Program-made: the position numbers and the translations under genes
In this document: positions 1 to 12,334 of the stretch, piece by piece
Position numbering within the stretch: the first letter of the stretch is position 1
Layout of the letters: the number at the start of each line of letters is the position of its first letter
Assembly: GCA_963752695.1 (NCBI GenBank)
Contig: CAVVZB010000002.1
Coordinates: 1,364,001 to 1,428,000 of the forward strand
Origin: Bog-113 sp963752695
GTDB taxonomy: Bacteria > Acidobacteriota > Terriglobia > Bryobacterales > Bryobacteraceae
DNA: 64,000 nucleotides
Reading direction: 5' to 3'
The notes under the pieces: generated by a model
What the model was told of the DNA's origin: nothing
The model's input: the letters and a program-made list of their open reading frames with translations, nothing else
Database searches by the model: none

Positions 1-90
1 CGCGATGGTCTGGAAAACGTGCAACGGATAGAGTTCCATTTGCTCGATCTATATAATAACAACAGCTTATTCGATTGCCCGGTAGAATAA
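1..90 (+). CDS. Possible 3' end of an upstream gene (partial, unidentified)
   Basis: Frame 1 is open from the window edge to a TAA at 88-90 and gives a 29-residue tail containing RIEFHLLDLYNNNSLFD. That stretch loosely resembles the N-terminal part of nucleotide-sugar dehydratases/epimerases, where 'FH-DL-D--SL' is common. If so, it would be a truncated internal piece, not a natural C-terminus. The tail is short and the frame could be open by chance. A TATAAT box lies inside it, which would argue instead for a noncoding leuA promoter region. Confidence 0.2.
   Translation, partial: RDGLENVQRIEFHLLDLYNNNSLFDCPVE
52..57 (+). promoter_or_regulatory. Candidate -10 box for the leu operon
   Basis: A perfect TATAAT sits about 90 bases before leuA in an AT-rich stretch unlike the surrounding GC-rich DNA. 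No good -35 hexamer is found 16-18 bases upstream. The leader that would follow contains a small AT-only inverted repeat (ATAAAT/ATTTAT, 87-101). I see no leader peptide rich in leucine codons and no T-box. Confidence 0.3.
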
Positions 91-148
91 ATTTGATTTA
101 TCGTCTTGGCGCTTCCATAATAGGTGAGTCGGAGGGCAAAACGGGCTC

Positions 149-1330
149 ATGACGAATCGCGTCTACATATTCGATACAACCTTGCGGGATGGCGAACAGT
201 CCCCGGGCTGCAGCATGACGGTATCTGAAAAGCTGCAACTCGCCGGTAAGCTGGCCGACCTCGGCGTGGACACGATGGAGGCTGGATTTCCGATCGCTTC
301 CGATGGCGATTTCGAAGCTGTCCGCGCTATAAGCCGGGAGTTCCCTTGGGTCCAAGTCGCGGCGCTCGCCCGTTCTTCGACTGGAGACGTTGAACTCGCG
401 GCGCGTTCGCTCGAATCGGCAAAGCGGCCCCGCATTCATACGTTCCTTGCCACCAGCGATATCCACCTCAAGTACAAGTTGAAGAAGAGCCGCCAGCAGG
501 TTCTAGATCTTGCGGTTTCCGCCGTCGAACTTGCCCGTAAATACGTGGACGACGTCGAGTTTTCCGCAGAAGACGGAGCGCGGACCGACCCTGAGTACTT
601 GGAGCAAATCGCCCGCGCTGTGGTTGCTGCGGGCGCGCGAACAGTCAACATTCCGGATACAGTCGGATATTCGGTTCCGGATGAATATGCAGCCCTTATC
701 GCCAAGATTGTAAAGGCTTTAGGTGACACGGCTATCGTGAGCGTGCATTGTCACGACGATCTCGGCCTCGCAGTTGCAAATTCCTTGGCGGCGGTAAAAG
801 CCGGTGCCCGGCAGGTCGAATGCACCATCAACGGAATCGGAGAGCGCGCGGGCAATTGCTCGCTCGAAGAGGTGGTTATGGTGATGAAAACCCGCCACGA
901 CCAGTACCCGTACCGCACTGGAATCCATACCGAGCATCTATTTGCAACCAGCCAACTGCTGAGTTCCACCATCAGTTTCGGACCGCAGCCTAACAAAGCC
1001 ATCGTCGGCCGGAATGCCTTCGCTCATGAAGCTGGGATCCATCAGGATGGATATCTGAAAGAGAAAACCACCTACGAGATCATCGATCCAAAGTCGGTCG
1101 GGGTGCCGGAAGGCCGCCTGGTGCTCGGAAAACACAGCGGGCGTCACGCGATCAAGCAGCGGTGTGACGATCTTGGATTCCTGCTGACGCGAGAGGAACT
1201 GGAAACCGTTTACATCGAATTCACCACCCTTGCTGATCGCAAGAAAGGCATCATGGATGAAGAGATCCTGACGCTGATTCAAAAGGCGCGCACTCCGGCC
1301 AGTGTAAGCTCTCAAGTGGCGGGAGACTAG
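149..1330 (+). CDS. leuA: 2-isopropylmalate synthase, short form without regulatory domain
   Basis: Condenses acetyl-CoA with 2-oxoisovalerate, the first committed step of leucine synthesis. The catalytic TIM barrel is complete: DTTLRDGEQSPG at residues 9-20, the metal-binding VHCHDD at 199-204 and NGIGERAGN at 228-236. The protein stops at 393 aa, whereas the usual leucine-inhibited enzyme has about 510, so the C-terminal LeuA allosteric domain is missing. The stop is followed six bases later by leuB, so no lost domain is hidden downstream. Insensitivity to leucine is an inference. The ATG is preceded by GGAGGG at 131-136. First gene of leuABCD. A homocitrate or citramalate synthase is possible but unlikely next to leuBCD. 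Confidence 0.93.
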   Translation: MTNRVYIFDTTLRDGEQSPGCSMTVSEKLQLAGKLADLGVDTMEAGFPIASDGDFEAVRAISREFPWVQVAALARSSTGDVELAARSLESAKRPRIHTFLATSDIHLKYKLKKSRQQVLDLAVSAVELARKYVDDVEFSAEDGARTDPEYLEQIARAVVAAGARTVNIPDTVGYSVPDEYAALIAKIVKALGDTAIVSVHCHDDLGLAVANSLAAVKAGARQVECTINGIGERAGNCSLEEVVMVMKTRHDQYPYRTGIHTEHLFATSQLLSSTISFGPQPNKAIVGRNAFAHEAGIHQDGYLKEKTTYEIIDPKSVGVPEGRLVLGKHSGRHAIKQRCDDLGFLLTREELETVYIEFTTLADRKKGIMDEEILTLIQKARTPASVSSQVAGD

Positions 1331-1336
1331 ATCCGA

Positions 1337-2428
1337 TTGAATTTGAACGTAGTCGTTTTACCGGGTGACGGCATTGGCGTTGAGGTCACCCGTGAAGCAA
1401 CGCGCGTGCTGCGCACGGTGGCCCAGGCTGGCGGGCACACACTCCGAGTCAGCGAGGGACTGCTTGGCGGGATTGCCATTCAGAAGACCGGAAATCCGTT
1501 TCCTCCCGAAACAGAAAAGCTCGCCCTGCAAGCAGACGCCGTGCTGCTCGGCGCAGTGGGCTTGCCGGAATTCGACAACGCGCCACCCGAGCAGCGGCCC
1601 GAACGCGGCCTCCTTGCCATTCGGAAAGCCATGGGAGTTTTCGCCAACCTGCGGCCCGTGCGCACTTACAAGTCGCTGCTAGACGCGTCTCCTCTTAAGA
1701 ATGAGACCGTCGACGGTACCGACCTGATCATTGTTCGGGAGTTGACGGGCGGCATCTATTACGGCACGCCTCGTGGCATCTCCGGGGAAGGCGCGGTCGA
1801 ACGCGCTGTCAACACTATGACGTACTCGCGCGCCGAGATCGAACGCGTCACGCGCATGGCTTTTGGTCTCGCTCGCAACCGCCGCAAAAAGCTCACCTCC
1901 GTAGATAAGTCGAACGTACTTGAAAATTCGCAATTGTGGCGGCGCGTGGTGAGCGAACTAGCCGGCGATTATCCGGACGTCGCGCTCGATCACCTGCTGG
2001 TTGACAATTGCGCGATGCAACTAGTCCAGAACCCGCGCCGCTTCGATGTCGTGCTCACCGAAAATCTGTTCGGAGACATTCTTAGCGATGAAGCGGCCGT
2101 GATTGCCGGGTCGATTGGCATGCTGCCTTCGGCATCCATCGGCGAGAAGCGATCCTCCGGAGCTTTCACCGGCCTTTACGAGCCGGTTCATGGATCCGCC
2201 CCGGACATTGCCGGACAAAACAAAGCCAATCCGCTCGGCGCCATCGGATCGGTCGCGGCAATGTTTGAATACACGTTCTGCCTACCCAATGAAGCGGCCG
2301 CGATCAATCGCGCGATTGAGCGCGTCCTGGCTCAAGGGCGCCTCACGGCGGACTTGGCCAAACCCGGAATCAGCGCCGCTACTACCGAACAAGTAGGTGA
2401 ATCCGTTTGTTCTGCTATTGAGCTTTAA
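1337..2428 (+). CDS. leuB: 3-isopropylmalate dehydrogenase
   Basis: NAD-dependent oxidative decarboxylation of 3-isopropylmalate, the third step of leucine synthesis. At 363 aa it has the usual length. It begins with the typical VVLPGDGIG strand, carries RELTGGIYYG near residues 135-144 and the substrate/Mg loop DNCAMQLV with TENLFGDILSDEAA further on. The start is a TTG six bases after the leuA stop, in the same frame. A GGGAG inside the leuA end serves as a plausible ribosome-binding site, and no ATG fits the family N-terminus. Expression is therefore probably coupled to leuA. Confidence 0.95.
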   Translation: MNLNVVVLPGDGIGVEVTREATRVLRTVAQAGGHTLRVSEGLLGGIAIQKTGNPFPPETEKLALQADAVLLGAVGLPEFDNAPPEQRPERGLLAIRKAMGVFANLRPVRTYKSLLDASPLKNETVDGTDLIIVRELTGGIYYGTPRGISGEGAVERAVNTMTYSRAEIERVTRMAFGLARNRRKKLTSVDKSNVLENSQLWRRVVSELAGDYPDVALDHLLVDNCAMQLVQNPRRFDVVLTENLFGDILSDEAAVIAGSIGMLPSASIGEKRSSGAFTGLYEPVHGSAPDIAGQNKANPLGAIGSVAAMFEYTFCLPNEAAAINRAIERVLAQGRLTADLAKPGISAATTEQVGESVCSAIEL

Positions 2429-2432
2429 ATAT

Positions 2433-3833
2433 ATGAAAACGCTAATTGAAAAGGTTTGGGACTCGCACGTAGTCTACGAACAAGCTGGCGCGCCCGCGCT
2501 TCTCTATATAGATCTTCACCTGGTTCACGAAGTCACCAGCCCACAGGCATTCGACGGCCTTCGTGAACGAGGACTTACGGTTCGCCGCCCAGATCTAACA
2601 CTCGCCACCGCCGACCACAGCATCCCCACGAGCGACCGAACCCTTCCAATCGTTGACACGATTGCCCGCAAACAGCTCGATCAGCTTGAGCAGAATTGTG
2701 CAGAGTTTGGCATTCCTTGCTTCGGCGTGCACAGCGATCGGCAAGGCATTGTGCATGTGATCGGTCCCGAATATGGAGCCACCCAACCCAGCATGACCGT
2801 AGTTTGCGGCGACAGCCACACGGCCACGCACGGTGCTTTCGGCGCGCTCGCTTTCGGGATTGGCACTAGCGAAGTGGAACACGTCCTTGCCACTCAGTGC
2901 CTGCTTCAGCGCCGCTCCAAAACATTCGAAGTGCAAGTCTCCGGCACACTGCGCAACGGCGTGACCGCCAAGGACATTATTCTCGGCCTGATCGCACGGA
3001 TTGGCATCGGGGGCGGCACCGGATCCATCTTCGAGTACACCGGGCCCGCCATTCGCGCGCTCAACATGGAGCAGCGCATGACGGTCTGTAATATGTCGAT
3101 CGAGGGTGGCGCTCGGGCCGGGATGATTGCGCCGGACGACACCACTTTCGAATATCTTCATGGCCGCCACTTCGCCCCCAAAGGCGCTGCCTGGGACCGC
3201 GCGGTGGAACGCTGGAAGATGCTTCCGACCGATCCGGGCGCGACTTACGACCGGACGATCACGATTGACGCCGATACCCTGGAACCCATGATCACCTTTG
3301 GAACGAATCCCGGGATGGGGATGCCGATCACCGGGGCTGTTCCCGATCCATCTCATATCGGTGACTTGCGCGAACGCGAGTCCCTGGAAAAAGCTCTCCG
3401 GTACATGGGTCTGGAAGGTGGCAAGCCTCTTCTGGGACACTCCATCGACGTGGTTTTTATCGGCTCCTGCACCAACTCCCGGATCAGTGATCTTCGCACC
3501 GCCGCCGCGCTCCTGAAAGGCCGCAAAGTGGACCCGCGTGTTCGGGTAATGGTCGTGCCCGGCTCGCAAGAGGTTAAACGTCAGGCGCAAGCGGAAGGCT
3601 TGCCGGAGGTTTTCCGCGCGGCTGGCTGCGATTACCGGGAGCCGGGTTGTTCCATGTGTATTGCCATGAATGGCGATCAGCTGGAAGCTGGTCAATATAG
3701 CGTTTCTACCTCCAATCGGAACTTTGAAGGACGCCAAGGCAAGGGTGGACGAACCTTTCTTGCTTCCCCGTTGACGGCTGCCGCTTCCGCCCTGACCGGC
3801 GTTGTGACCGATGTAAGGACGCTTCTCCAATGA
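2433..3833 (+). CDS. leuC: 3-isopropylmalate dehydratase large subunit
   Basis: Large, iron-sulphur-carrying subunit of the isomerase that converts 2- to 3-isopropylmalate through a dehydration/rehydration. The [4Fe-4S] cysteines are visible in IGSCTNSR and in GCSMCIAMN. The aconitase-family signature VVCGDSHTATHGAFG lies near residue 130. The open frame begins at 2397, but the ATG at 2433 gives the family N-terminus MKTLIEKVWDSHVV and the usual length of 466 aa. That start lies four bases after the leuB stop. It needs LeuD as partner, encoded directly downstream. Confidence 0.96.
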   Translation: MKTLIEKVWDSHVVYEQAGAPALLYIDLHLVHEVTSPQAFDGLRERGLTVRRPDLTLATADHSIPTSDRTLPIVDTIARKQLDQLEQNCAEFGIPCFGVHSDRQGIVHVIGPEYGATQPSMTVVCGDSHTATHGAFGALAFGIGTSEVEHVLATQCLLQRRSKTFEVQVSGTLRNGVTAKDIILGLIARIGIGGGTGSIFEYTGPAIRALNMEQRMTVCNMSIEGGARAGMIAPDDTTFEYLHGRHFAPKGAAWDRAVERWKMLPTDPGATYDRTITIDADTLEPMITFGTNPGMGMPITGAVPDPSHIGDLRERESLEKALRYMGLEGGKPLLGHSIDVVFIGSCTNSRISDLRTAAALLKGRKVDPRVRVMVVPGSQEVKRQAQAEGLPEVFRAAGCDYREPGCSMCIAMNGDQLEAGQYSVSTSNRNFEGRQGKGGRTFLASPLTAAASALTGVVTDVRTLLQ

Positions 3834-4441
3834 ACGAACCCTTTGACGATTTTTCGGGCCGCGCGGTCGTGTTCCCCGAAAACAATATCGATACCGACCA
3901 GATCATCCCCGCCCGCTTTCTCAAGACCACGACCAAGATCGGGCTGGATAAACATCTGTTCGCCGATTGGCGCTACGATGCAGACGGTCTGCCGCAGCCG
4001 GACTTTGTCCTAAATCGGCCGGAGTCCCATGGAGCGGAGATCCTTGTGGCCGGAGACAATTTCGGCTGCGGCAGTTCCCGCGAACATGCTCCGTGGGCGC
4101 TGCAACAGTTCGGTTTCAAAGCCGTAATCAGCACTTCGTTCGGCGATATCTTTCGGCAAAATTCGCTCAAGAACGGCTTTCTGCCGATCTCAATTCCACA
4201 AGATTCCGCGGATCGGTTGTTCCGTTCGCTAGCCGCCCACCCTGACGCTAAAATTGCGGTCGATCTCGGCAACCAGCGAGTGACGTTGCCGGACGGAACG
4301 AAAGTCGAGTTCCCAATCGATGACTTCTCGAAAGCGTGCATTCTCGCCGGCGTGGACGAGCTCGGCTTTATCATGTCACAGGAAGCTGCAATTGCAGGTT
4401 TCGAAGCCAAGCGCGAGAACACGCTGACCACTACGGATTAG
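3830..4441 (+). CDS. leuD: 3-isopropylmalate dehydratase small subunit
   Basis: Small swivel subunit that pairs with LeuC in the isopropylmalate isomerase. The 203-aa length is normal. The NNIDTDQIIPARFL motif near residue 20 and the GDNFGCGSSREHAPWAL substrate loop are both present. The start overlaps the leuC stop as ATGA, indicating translational coupling. The gene is the last of leuABCD. Its final 11 bases overlap the end of the convergent anmK, with no room for a conventional terminator between them. Confidence 0.96.
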   Translation: MNEPFDDFSGRAVVFPENNIDTDQIIPARFLKTTTKIGLDKHLFADWRYDADGLPQPDFVLNRPESHGAEILVAGDNFGCGSSREHAPWALQQFGFKAVISTSFGDIFRQNSLKNGFLPISIPQDSADRLFRSLAAHPDAKIAVDLGNQRVTLPDGTKVEFPIDDFSKACILAGVDELGFIMSQEAAIAGFEAKRENTLTTTD

Positions 4442-5512
4442 TAACATCTCCCAGAATTACCGGGTGACGCGCGCCCGTTGCGCCGGGAACGTTGGATGGT
4501 CTGCGATGCCACGTTTCAAAGGCCAGCAAAGCGAATGCAATCGCTTCTTTAGCGTCTGGATCTACGCCGTAATCGCGCGTTGTCGCAATGCGCATTTGCG
4601 GCAGAAAGCCATGCAGATGCGCCATCAGAAAGCGGTTGTGAACGCCGCCGCCGCTAACGATCAAATCTCCCGGTTCTGGTCCTACTGCTTGCGCGATGGT
4701 GCGAACCGTAAGTAGTCCAGCGGTTGTGACCAGGTCCGCAAAATCCGCCCCGGAGGCTTGCATGCGCGTCACAAATTCCGCCCCATACTGTTCCCTGCCC
4801 GCCGTCTTCGGGCTCTTACGCCGATAGTACGGGTCGCTCAAGAGTGCGTCCAGCAGGACAGGGACCGGGCTTCCGCGCTCGGCAATTCGCCCGTTCCGAT
4901 CGAACGTCTCTTTGCCTTTCGTATGGCTGGCAACTAGTTGATCCATGACCATATTGCCGGGACCTGTATCGAACGCGGTGACGTCTGCCAGCGCGGCGCG
5001 GGGTGGAATGATCGTGATGTTTGCGATCCCGCCGATGTTGAGCACCACTCGCCGCCGTGTCCCGTGGCGAAACATGCGGAAGTCGAAGTACGGAACCAGT
5101 GGCGCGCCGTGGCCCCCGGCGGCGATGTCACGCGCGCGGAAGTTAGACACTACAGGAATGCGCGTGCGCTCCGCGATGATGGCCGCTTCCCCGATCTGCA
5201 GCGTGTTCGATCCCTCGTGAAAGATTGTCTGCCCGTGACATCCAATCAACTTAATGGATTCCAACGCGACTTGCGCCTGCCGTGCTCCGCGGACCACAGC
5301 CCGAGCATACAGTTCGCCCAGTTCAAAGTTCAGCCGGGAAATAAGAGCGGTATGCGTTTCGGTGTTCGAAACCGCCAGGATTGCCGCACGTGTGGCCGCT
5401 GTGTAAGGCGTGAATGTCGATGCAATCGGATCTATCGACTTCCGGTCGATATCGACAATCGCAACGTCGATCCCGTCCAGAGACGTCCCGCTCATTACGC
5501 CCGCGACACGCA

Positions 5513-5513
<1 letters not shown>
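4431..5513 (-). CDS. anmK: Anhydro-N-acetylmuramic acid kinase
   Basis: Phosphorylates and hydrolyses 1,6-anhydro-MurNAc to MurNAc-6-phosphate during peptidoglycan recycling in the cytoplasm. The family start MSGTSLDGIDVAIVDID (phosphate loop) is at residues 7-23, and the ASKHA-fold motifs DTGPGNMVMD and VSGGGVHNRFL follow. The 360-aa length is usual. Its start codon overlaps the mutS stop (TGATG), so it is probably co-transcribed behind mutS; the functional link is not obvious. MurQ is not in the window. Confidence 0.93.
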
Positions 5514-8101
<2,588 letters not shown>

Positions 8102-8110
8102 TAAGTGCGA

Positions 8111-9379
<1,269 letters not shown>

Positions 9380-9388
9380 GAAGATAAG

Positions 9389-9420
9389 TGGCTCCCAAGT
9401 TATTATCAACCCGGGAGCCA
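9389..9420 (-). promoter_or_regulatory. Stem-loop between the SnoaL-like gene and gdhA
   Basis: TGGCTCCC (9389-9396) and GGGAGCCA (9413-9420) form a perfect 8-bp stem with a 16-base loop, ten bases before the gdhA start. No U-run follows, so it is a poor intrinsic terminator. The minus-strand GGGAG that could act as gdhA ribosome-binding site lies within the proximal arm, so the hairpin could hide it. Function is inferred only. Confidence 0.4.
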
Positions 9421-9432
9421 AGTGTTCCTTAA

Positions 9433-9798
9433 TTACATGCTGTAGAAGAACTCTTCGTACACAATCTTGCCGTCTACCACTTTGTATACTCCGATCTCTT
9501 CCATGCGAAACTTCTTGGATTCCGGCTTGAAGGTCACATCCAACTTGAAGGTGACCGCGAAGTGGGAACCGGCGACTATAGGACCCTCGACGGTGGACGC
9601 GTGCACTTCATGGTTTTCCGCCCACCACTTGCCCTTCCCGCGCACTGCGTCCAAGCCCTTCATCTCGCGGGAACCGCCCGGGGGCGCGGCCGCCTCAACG
9701 CTGACGATGTCCTGTCCATAGAGGCTCTCGATCGCCTCGTGAAACTTTCCTTCCGAGCACATCTTGACGAGTTTGTCGGCAACTTCCTGGGTTGTCAT
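9433..9798 (-). CDS. SnoaL-like / NTF2-fold protein
   Basis: A 121-residue protein with the length and pattern of the SnoaL/NTF2-like fold: an N-terminal helix MTTQEVADKLVKMCSEGKFH, an aromatic-rich centre WWAENHEVH, then paired strands VAGSHFAVTFKLDVTF and IGVYKVVDGKIVYEEFFY. Members are small cone-shaped barrels used as isomerases, hydrolases or ligand-binding domains. No catalytic residue set identifies a substrate here. A GGAG lies ahead of the ATG. It sits 53 bases upstream of gdhA and may share its transcript. It has no signal peptide, so it is cytoplasmic. Confidence 0.75.
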   Translation of the reverse strand: MTTQEVADKLVKMCSEGKFHEAIESLYGQDIVSVEAAAPPGGSREMKGLDAVRGKGKWWAENHEVHASTVEGPIVAGSHFAVTFKLDVTFKPESKKFRMEEIGVYKVVDGKIVYEEFFYSM

Positions 9799-9861
9799 TC
9801 TTCCATCTCCTGAGTGGATTAACCCTACGAACCTATCACGAGTGGAAATCGGCAGCTAGTC

Positions 9862-11388
9862 CTATTTCGTGCTTACGATCTGCTGCGCTTTCCGCACCAG
9901 CGGATCGGCCTTAAGATCCACTTCGTCGCCCTTATCGACTCCGAGCGATTGGTTCAGAATTTCCGATAGGATCCGGCGGCGGATGAACTCGCGGTCCGCG
10001 CCCCACTCGGAGATTCCCGGCTGGATATGACGCTCGGCGGCGTAGGCCTGGAACTGATCGAGCAGTGCTGGCGAGACTTCGAACTTCTCGGTAATGTCCG
10101 GGTGCTCCTGGACGTATTGCGTGGCGAACAATACGAACATTCCCGACCCGTCGAGAGCCGCGCGCAAACGGCTGAGACGCTCGGGTTCCATGACGATATC
10201 GGGGATGATGCCGCCGCCCCCCGCGACGGATCGGCCCGAGTCAGTCTTAAAGCTGGTGAGCCGGTTGGGATGCGCGGCTGTTTGAGAGAGTTCGAAGTCG
10301 CCGCCCTGGAGCGGCTTTTGAATGGAACGGCCACTGGGCGTGTAGTAGAAAGCAGTAGTCAGGGCCAAGCCTGTTTTCTCCTCCAGTGGAAACACGCTCT
10401 GCACTAAGCCCTTGCCGTAGCTGGGGACGCCGATAATGGTGGCGCGGTCATGATCTTGCAGCGCGCCGGAGACGATCTCCGAAGCGCTGGCCGACTTCTC
10501 GTCCACCAGCACGGCTAGGGGAAAGCTATAGGGCTGCGCGCCAGCCGGCACGTTCTGATCCTGGGCCGCGACGTGACGGCCTCTTACCGTCAGGATTTTT
10601 TGCCCCGGCTTCAGGAACAACGAGCAGGTTTCGAGCGCTGCCGTGACCACGCCGCCGGGATTTCCGCGCAGATCCAGAACCAGCCCGCGGAGCGTTTCGC
10701 CGCTCAGTTTTTCAATTGCCTCGCGCAGTTGAGAGCCGGTACTGGCCTCGAAACTGGTCACCCGGACATACCCGATCCCGGGGGCCAGCAGGAATGCGCG
10801 GTCCACACTCTTGGCCTTCAACTCCTCGGGCGTCAGGGTGAATGAAAGCAGGCGGACACTGCCGGGGCGGCGCACGTAAAGCTGAGCCGGATGCTGCTTG
10901 GCCTCGCTCAGCAATTGCACTAAGCGCTCCATCTCGAGCCGGTCTAAACGAATATTGTTGACTGCCAGGATCTCATCGCCGGGCGCGAGACCGGAGCGAG
11001 CCGAAGGCGTTCCCGCCATTACCTGTAGCACAATAACCCGGCCCGGCACCAGAGAGACAATACTTCCAAAGCCCTTGGATGTAGAGCGCTCCATCTGCGA
11101 GAGCTGCTCGAACTGGCCGGGATCGAAGAAGATCGAGTGCGGGTCCAGCCTTCGAAGCAGGCCGGGAATCGCTCCCTGATAGAAAGCCTGGTCTGGCGAG
11201 ACGGGTTCCGCGGCATGGCTTTCGACCAGAGCGTAGACGTCGACCAGGCGCTTCAGTTCGCGATCTGTAGCGGCTTGCGATGTGTCGGCGGCCGATGACG
11301 CGGTCTGGGCGGAGGCGAGGCCAACTGCGACAACGGCCAAGCCTGCAACCCGGCTAAAGACTGAAACGTGTCGCCGTTTTTTCTGCAT
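9862..11388 (-). CDS. S41 family C-terminal processing peptidase
   Basis: An exported serine protease of the CtpA/Prc type that trims or degrades periplasmic proteins at their C-terminus. Residues 1-33 form a Sec signal peptide. A PDZ domain spans roughly 105-185, and the S41 domain follows with LDLRGNPGG at 238-246. The Ser-Lys dyad is visible as Ser301 in KSASASE and Lys326 in YGKGLVQ, 25 residues apart as in known members. It is 508 aa long. The first 35 bases overlap the 3' end of ddl in another frame, so it is likely co-transcribed with ddl and may act on envelope targets. Confidence 0.92.
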   Translation of the reverse strand: MQKKRRHVSVFSRVAGLAVVAVGLASAQTASSAADTSQAATDRELKRLVDVYALVESHAAEPVSPDQAFYQGAIPGLLRRLDPHSIFFDPGQFEQLSQMERSTSKGFGSIVSLVPGRVIVLQVMAGTPSARSGLAPGDEILAVNNIRLDRLEMERLVQLLSEAKQHPAQLYVRRPGSVRLLSFTLTPEELKAKSVDRAFLLAPGIGYVRVTSFEASTGSQLREAIEKLSGETLRGLVLDLRGNPGGVVTAALETCSLFLKPGQKILTVRGRHVAAQDQNVPAGAQPYSFPLAVLVDEKSASASEIVSGALQDHDRATIIGVPSYGKGLVQSVFPLEEKTGLALTTAFYYTPSGRSIQKPLQGGDFELSQTAAHPNRLTSFKTDSGRSVAGGGGIIPDIVMEPERLSRLRAALDGSGMFVLFATQYVQEHPDITEKFEVSPALLDQFQAYAAERHIQPGISEWGADREFIRRRILSEILNQSLGVDKGDEVDLKADPLVRKAQQIVSTK

Positions 11389-12334
11389 GGCGTTCTAGTG
11401 CGAGCGCGATCAGACGGTCGATCAACGCCGCATAAGTCATTCCACTGTGTTCCCACATCTTGGGATACATGCTGATGGACGTGAATCCAGGCATCGTGTT
11501 GATCTCGTTCACGAACAGGCGCCCGGTTGAATCTTCGCGCAAGAAGTCCACGCGGGCCAGACCCGTGCATTCCACGGCCTGGTAGCAGCTGACAGCGAGG
11601 CTCTGCAAATGCTTGATCTCCACCGGAGGCAGGTGAGCAGGCAGATCGAAGCGGGCTTCGTTCAACAGGTATTTGTCCTGATAGTCGTAGAACTCGCGCG
11701 AAGGGAACACTTCGCAAGGGAGCGAGACTTGAGGATCGTCATTGCCAAGCACCGAACATTCGAACTCGCGCCCGATGATAGTGCGCTCGACCAGAATTTT
11801 ACGATCGAATTCGCCCGCGAGCAGTACAGCTTCTTCCAGCTCCCGCCGGTTCCGAGCCTTGCTGATGCCGACCGAGGAGCCGAGGTTGGCAGGCTTCACA
11901 AATACCGGATACGGGAATGCCGCTTCGATGCGATCCAGATCGATTGATCCGCGCAGAACGGTAACCCAATCCACTACTGGAATACCGGAGTGCCGGCAGA
12001 CCAGTTTCATCACGTCCTTGTCCATGCCGACGGCGGAAGCCAACACCCCGGCACCAACATACGCGAGATCGGCAAGCTCCAGCAGGCCCTGGACCGTGCC
12101 ATCTTCACCGAACGTTCCGTGAAGAACGGGAAACACGACATCGATGTCCGGATTGCGCCCTGGCTCCGGCAACAGGGGCGAGGGACTCCAGTGTCCGGCT
12201 TTGTCGATTAAGTAGCGCGTCACCTGATAGCGTGCCGGATCCATAGCGGCGATCACCGATTCGGCCGAGCGCAACGAGACCTCATGCTCGCCGCTACGGC
12301 CTCCATAAACAACGGCCACACGCGTCTTCATCAC
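11354..12334 (-). CDS. ddl: D-alanine--D-alanine ligase
   Basis: Makes the D-Ala-D-Ala dipeptide for peptidoglycan. It begins with the ligase N-terminal motif VAVVYGGRSGEHEVSL. The ATP-grasp region includes PVFVKPANLGSSVGISKA, and the catalytic/Mg-binding end reads FVNEINTMPGFTSISMYP. The 326-aa length is normal. The start overlaps the arginase stop by four bases (ATGA), and the 3' end overlaps the S41 peptidase start. It is not placed in a division/cell-wall (dcw) cluster here. Confidence 0.95.
   Translation of the reverse strand: MMKTRVAVVYGGRSGEHEVSLRSAESVIAAMDPARYQVTRYLIDKAGHWSPSPLLPEPGRNPDIDVVFPVLHGTFGEDGTVQGLLELADLAYVGAGVLASAVGMDKDVMKLVCRHSGIPVVDWVTVLRGSIDLDRIEAAFPYPVFVKPANLGSSVGISKARNRRELEEAVLLAGEFDRKILVERTIIGREFECSVLGNDDPQVSLPCEVFPSREFYDYQDKYLLNEARFDLPAHLPPVEIKHLQSLAVSCYQAVECTGLARVDFLREDSTGRLFVNEINTMPGFTSISMYPKMWEHSGMTYAALIDRLIALALERHAEKTATRFSL

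Noticed and set aside
2595..3830. Minus-strand open frame of 411 codons opposite leuC
   Set aside because: Antisense to a canonical gene with no motif or ribosome-binding site.
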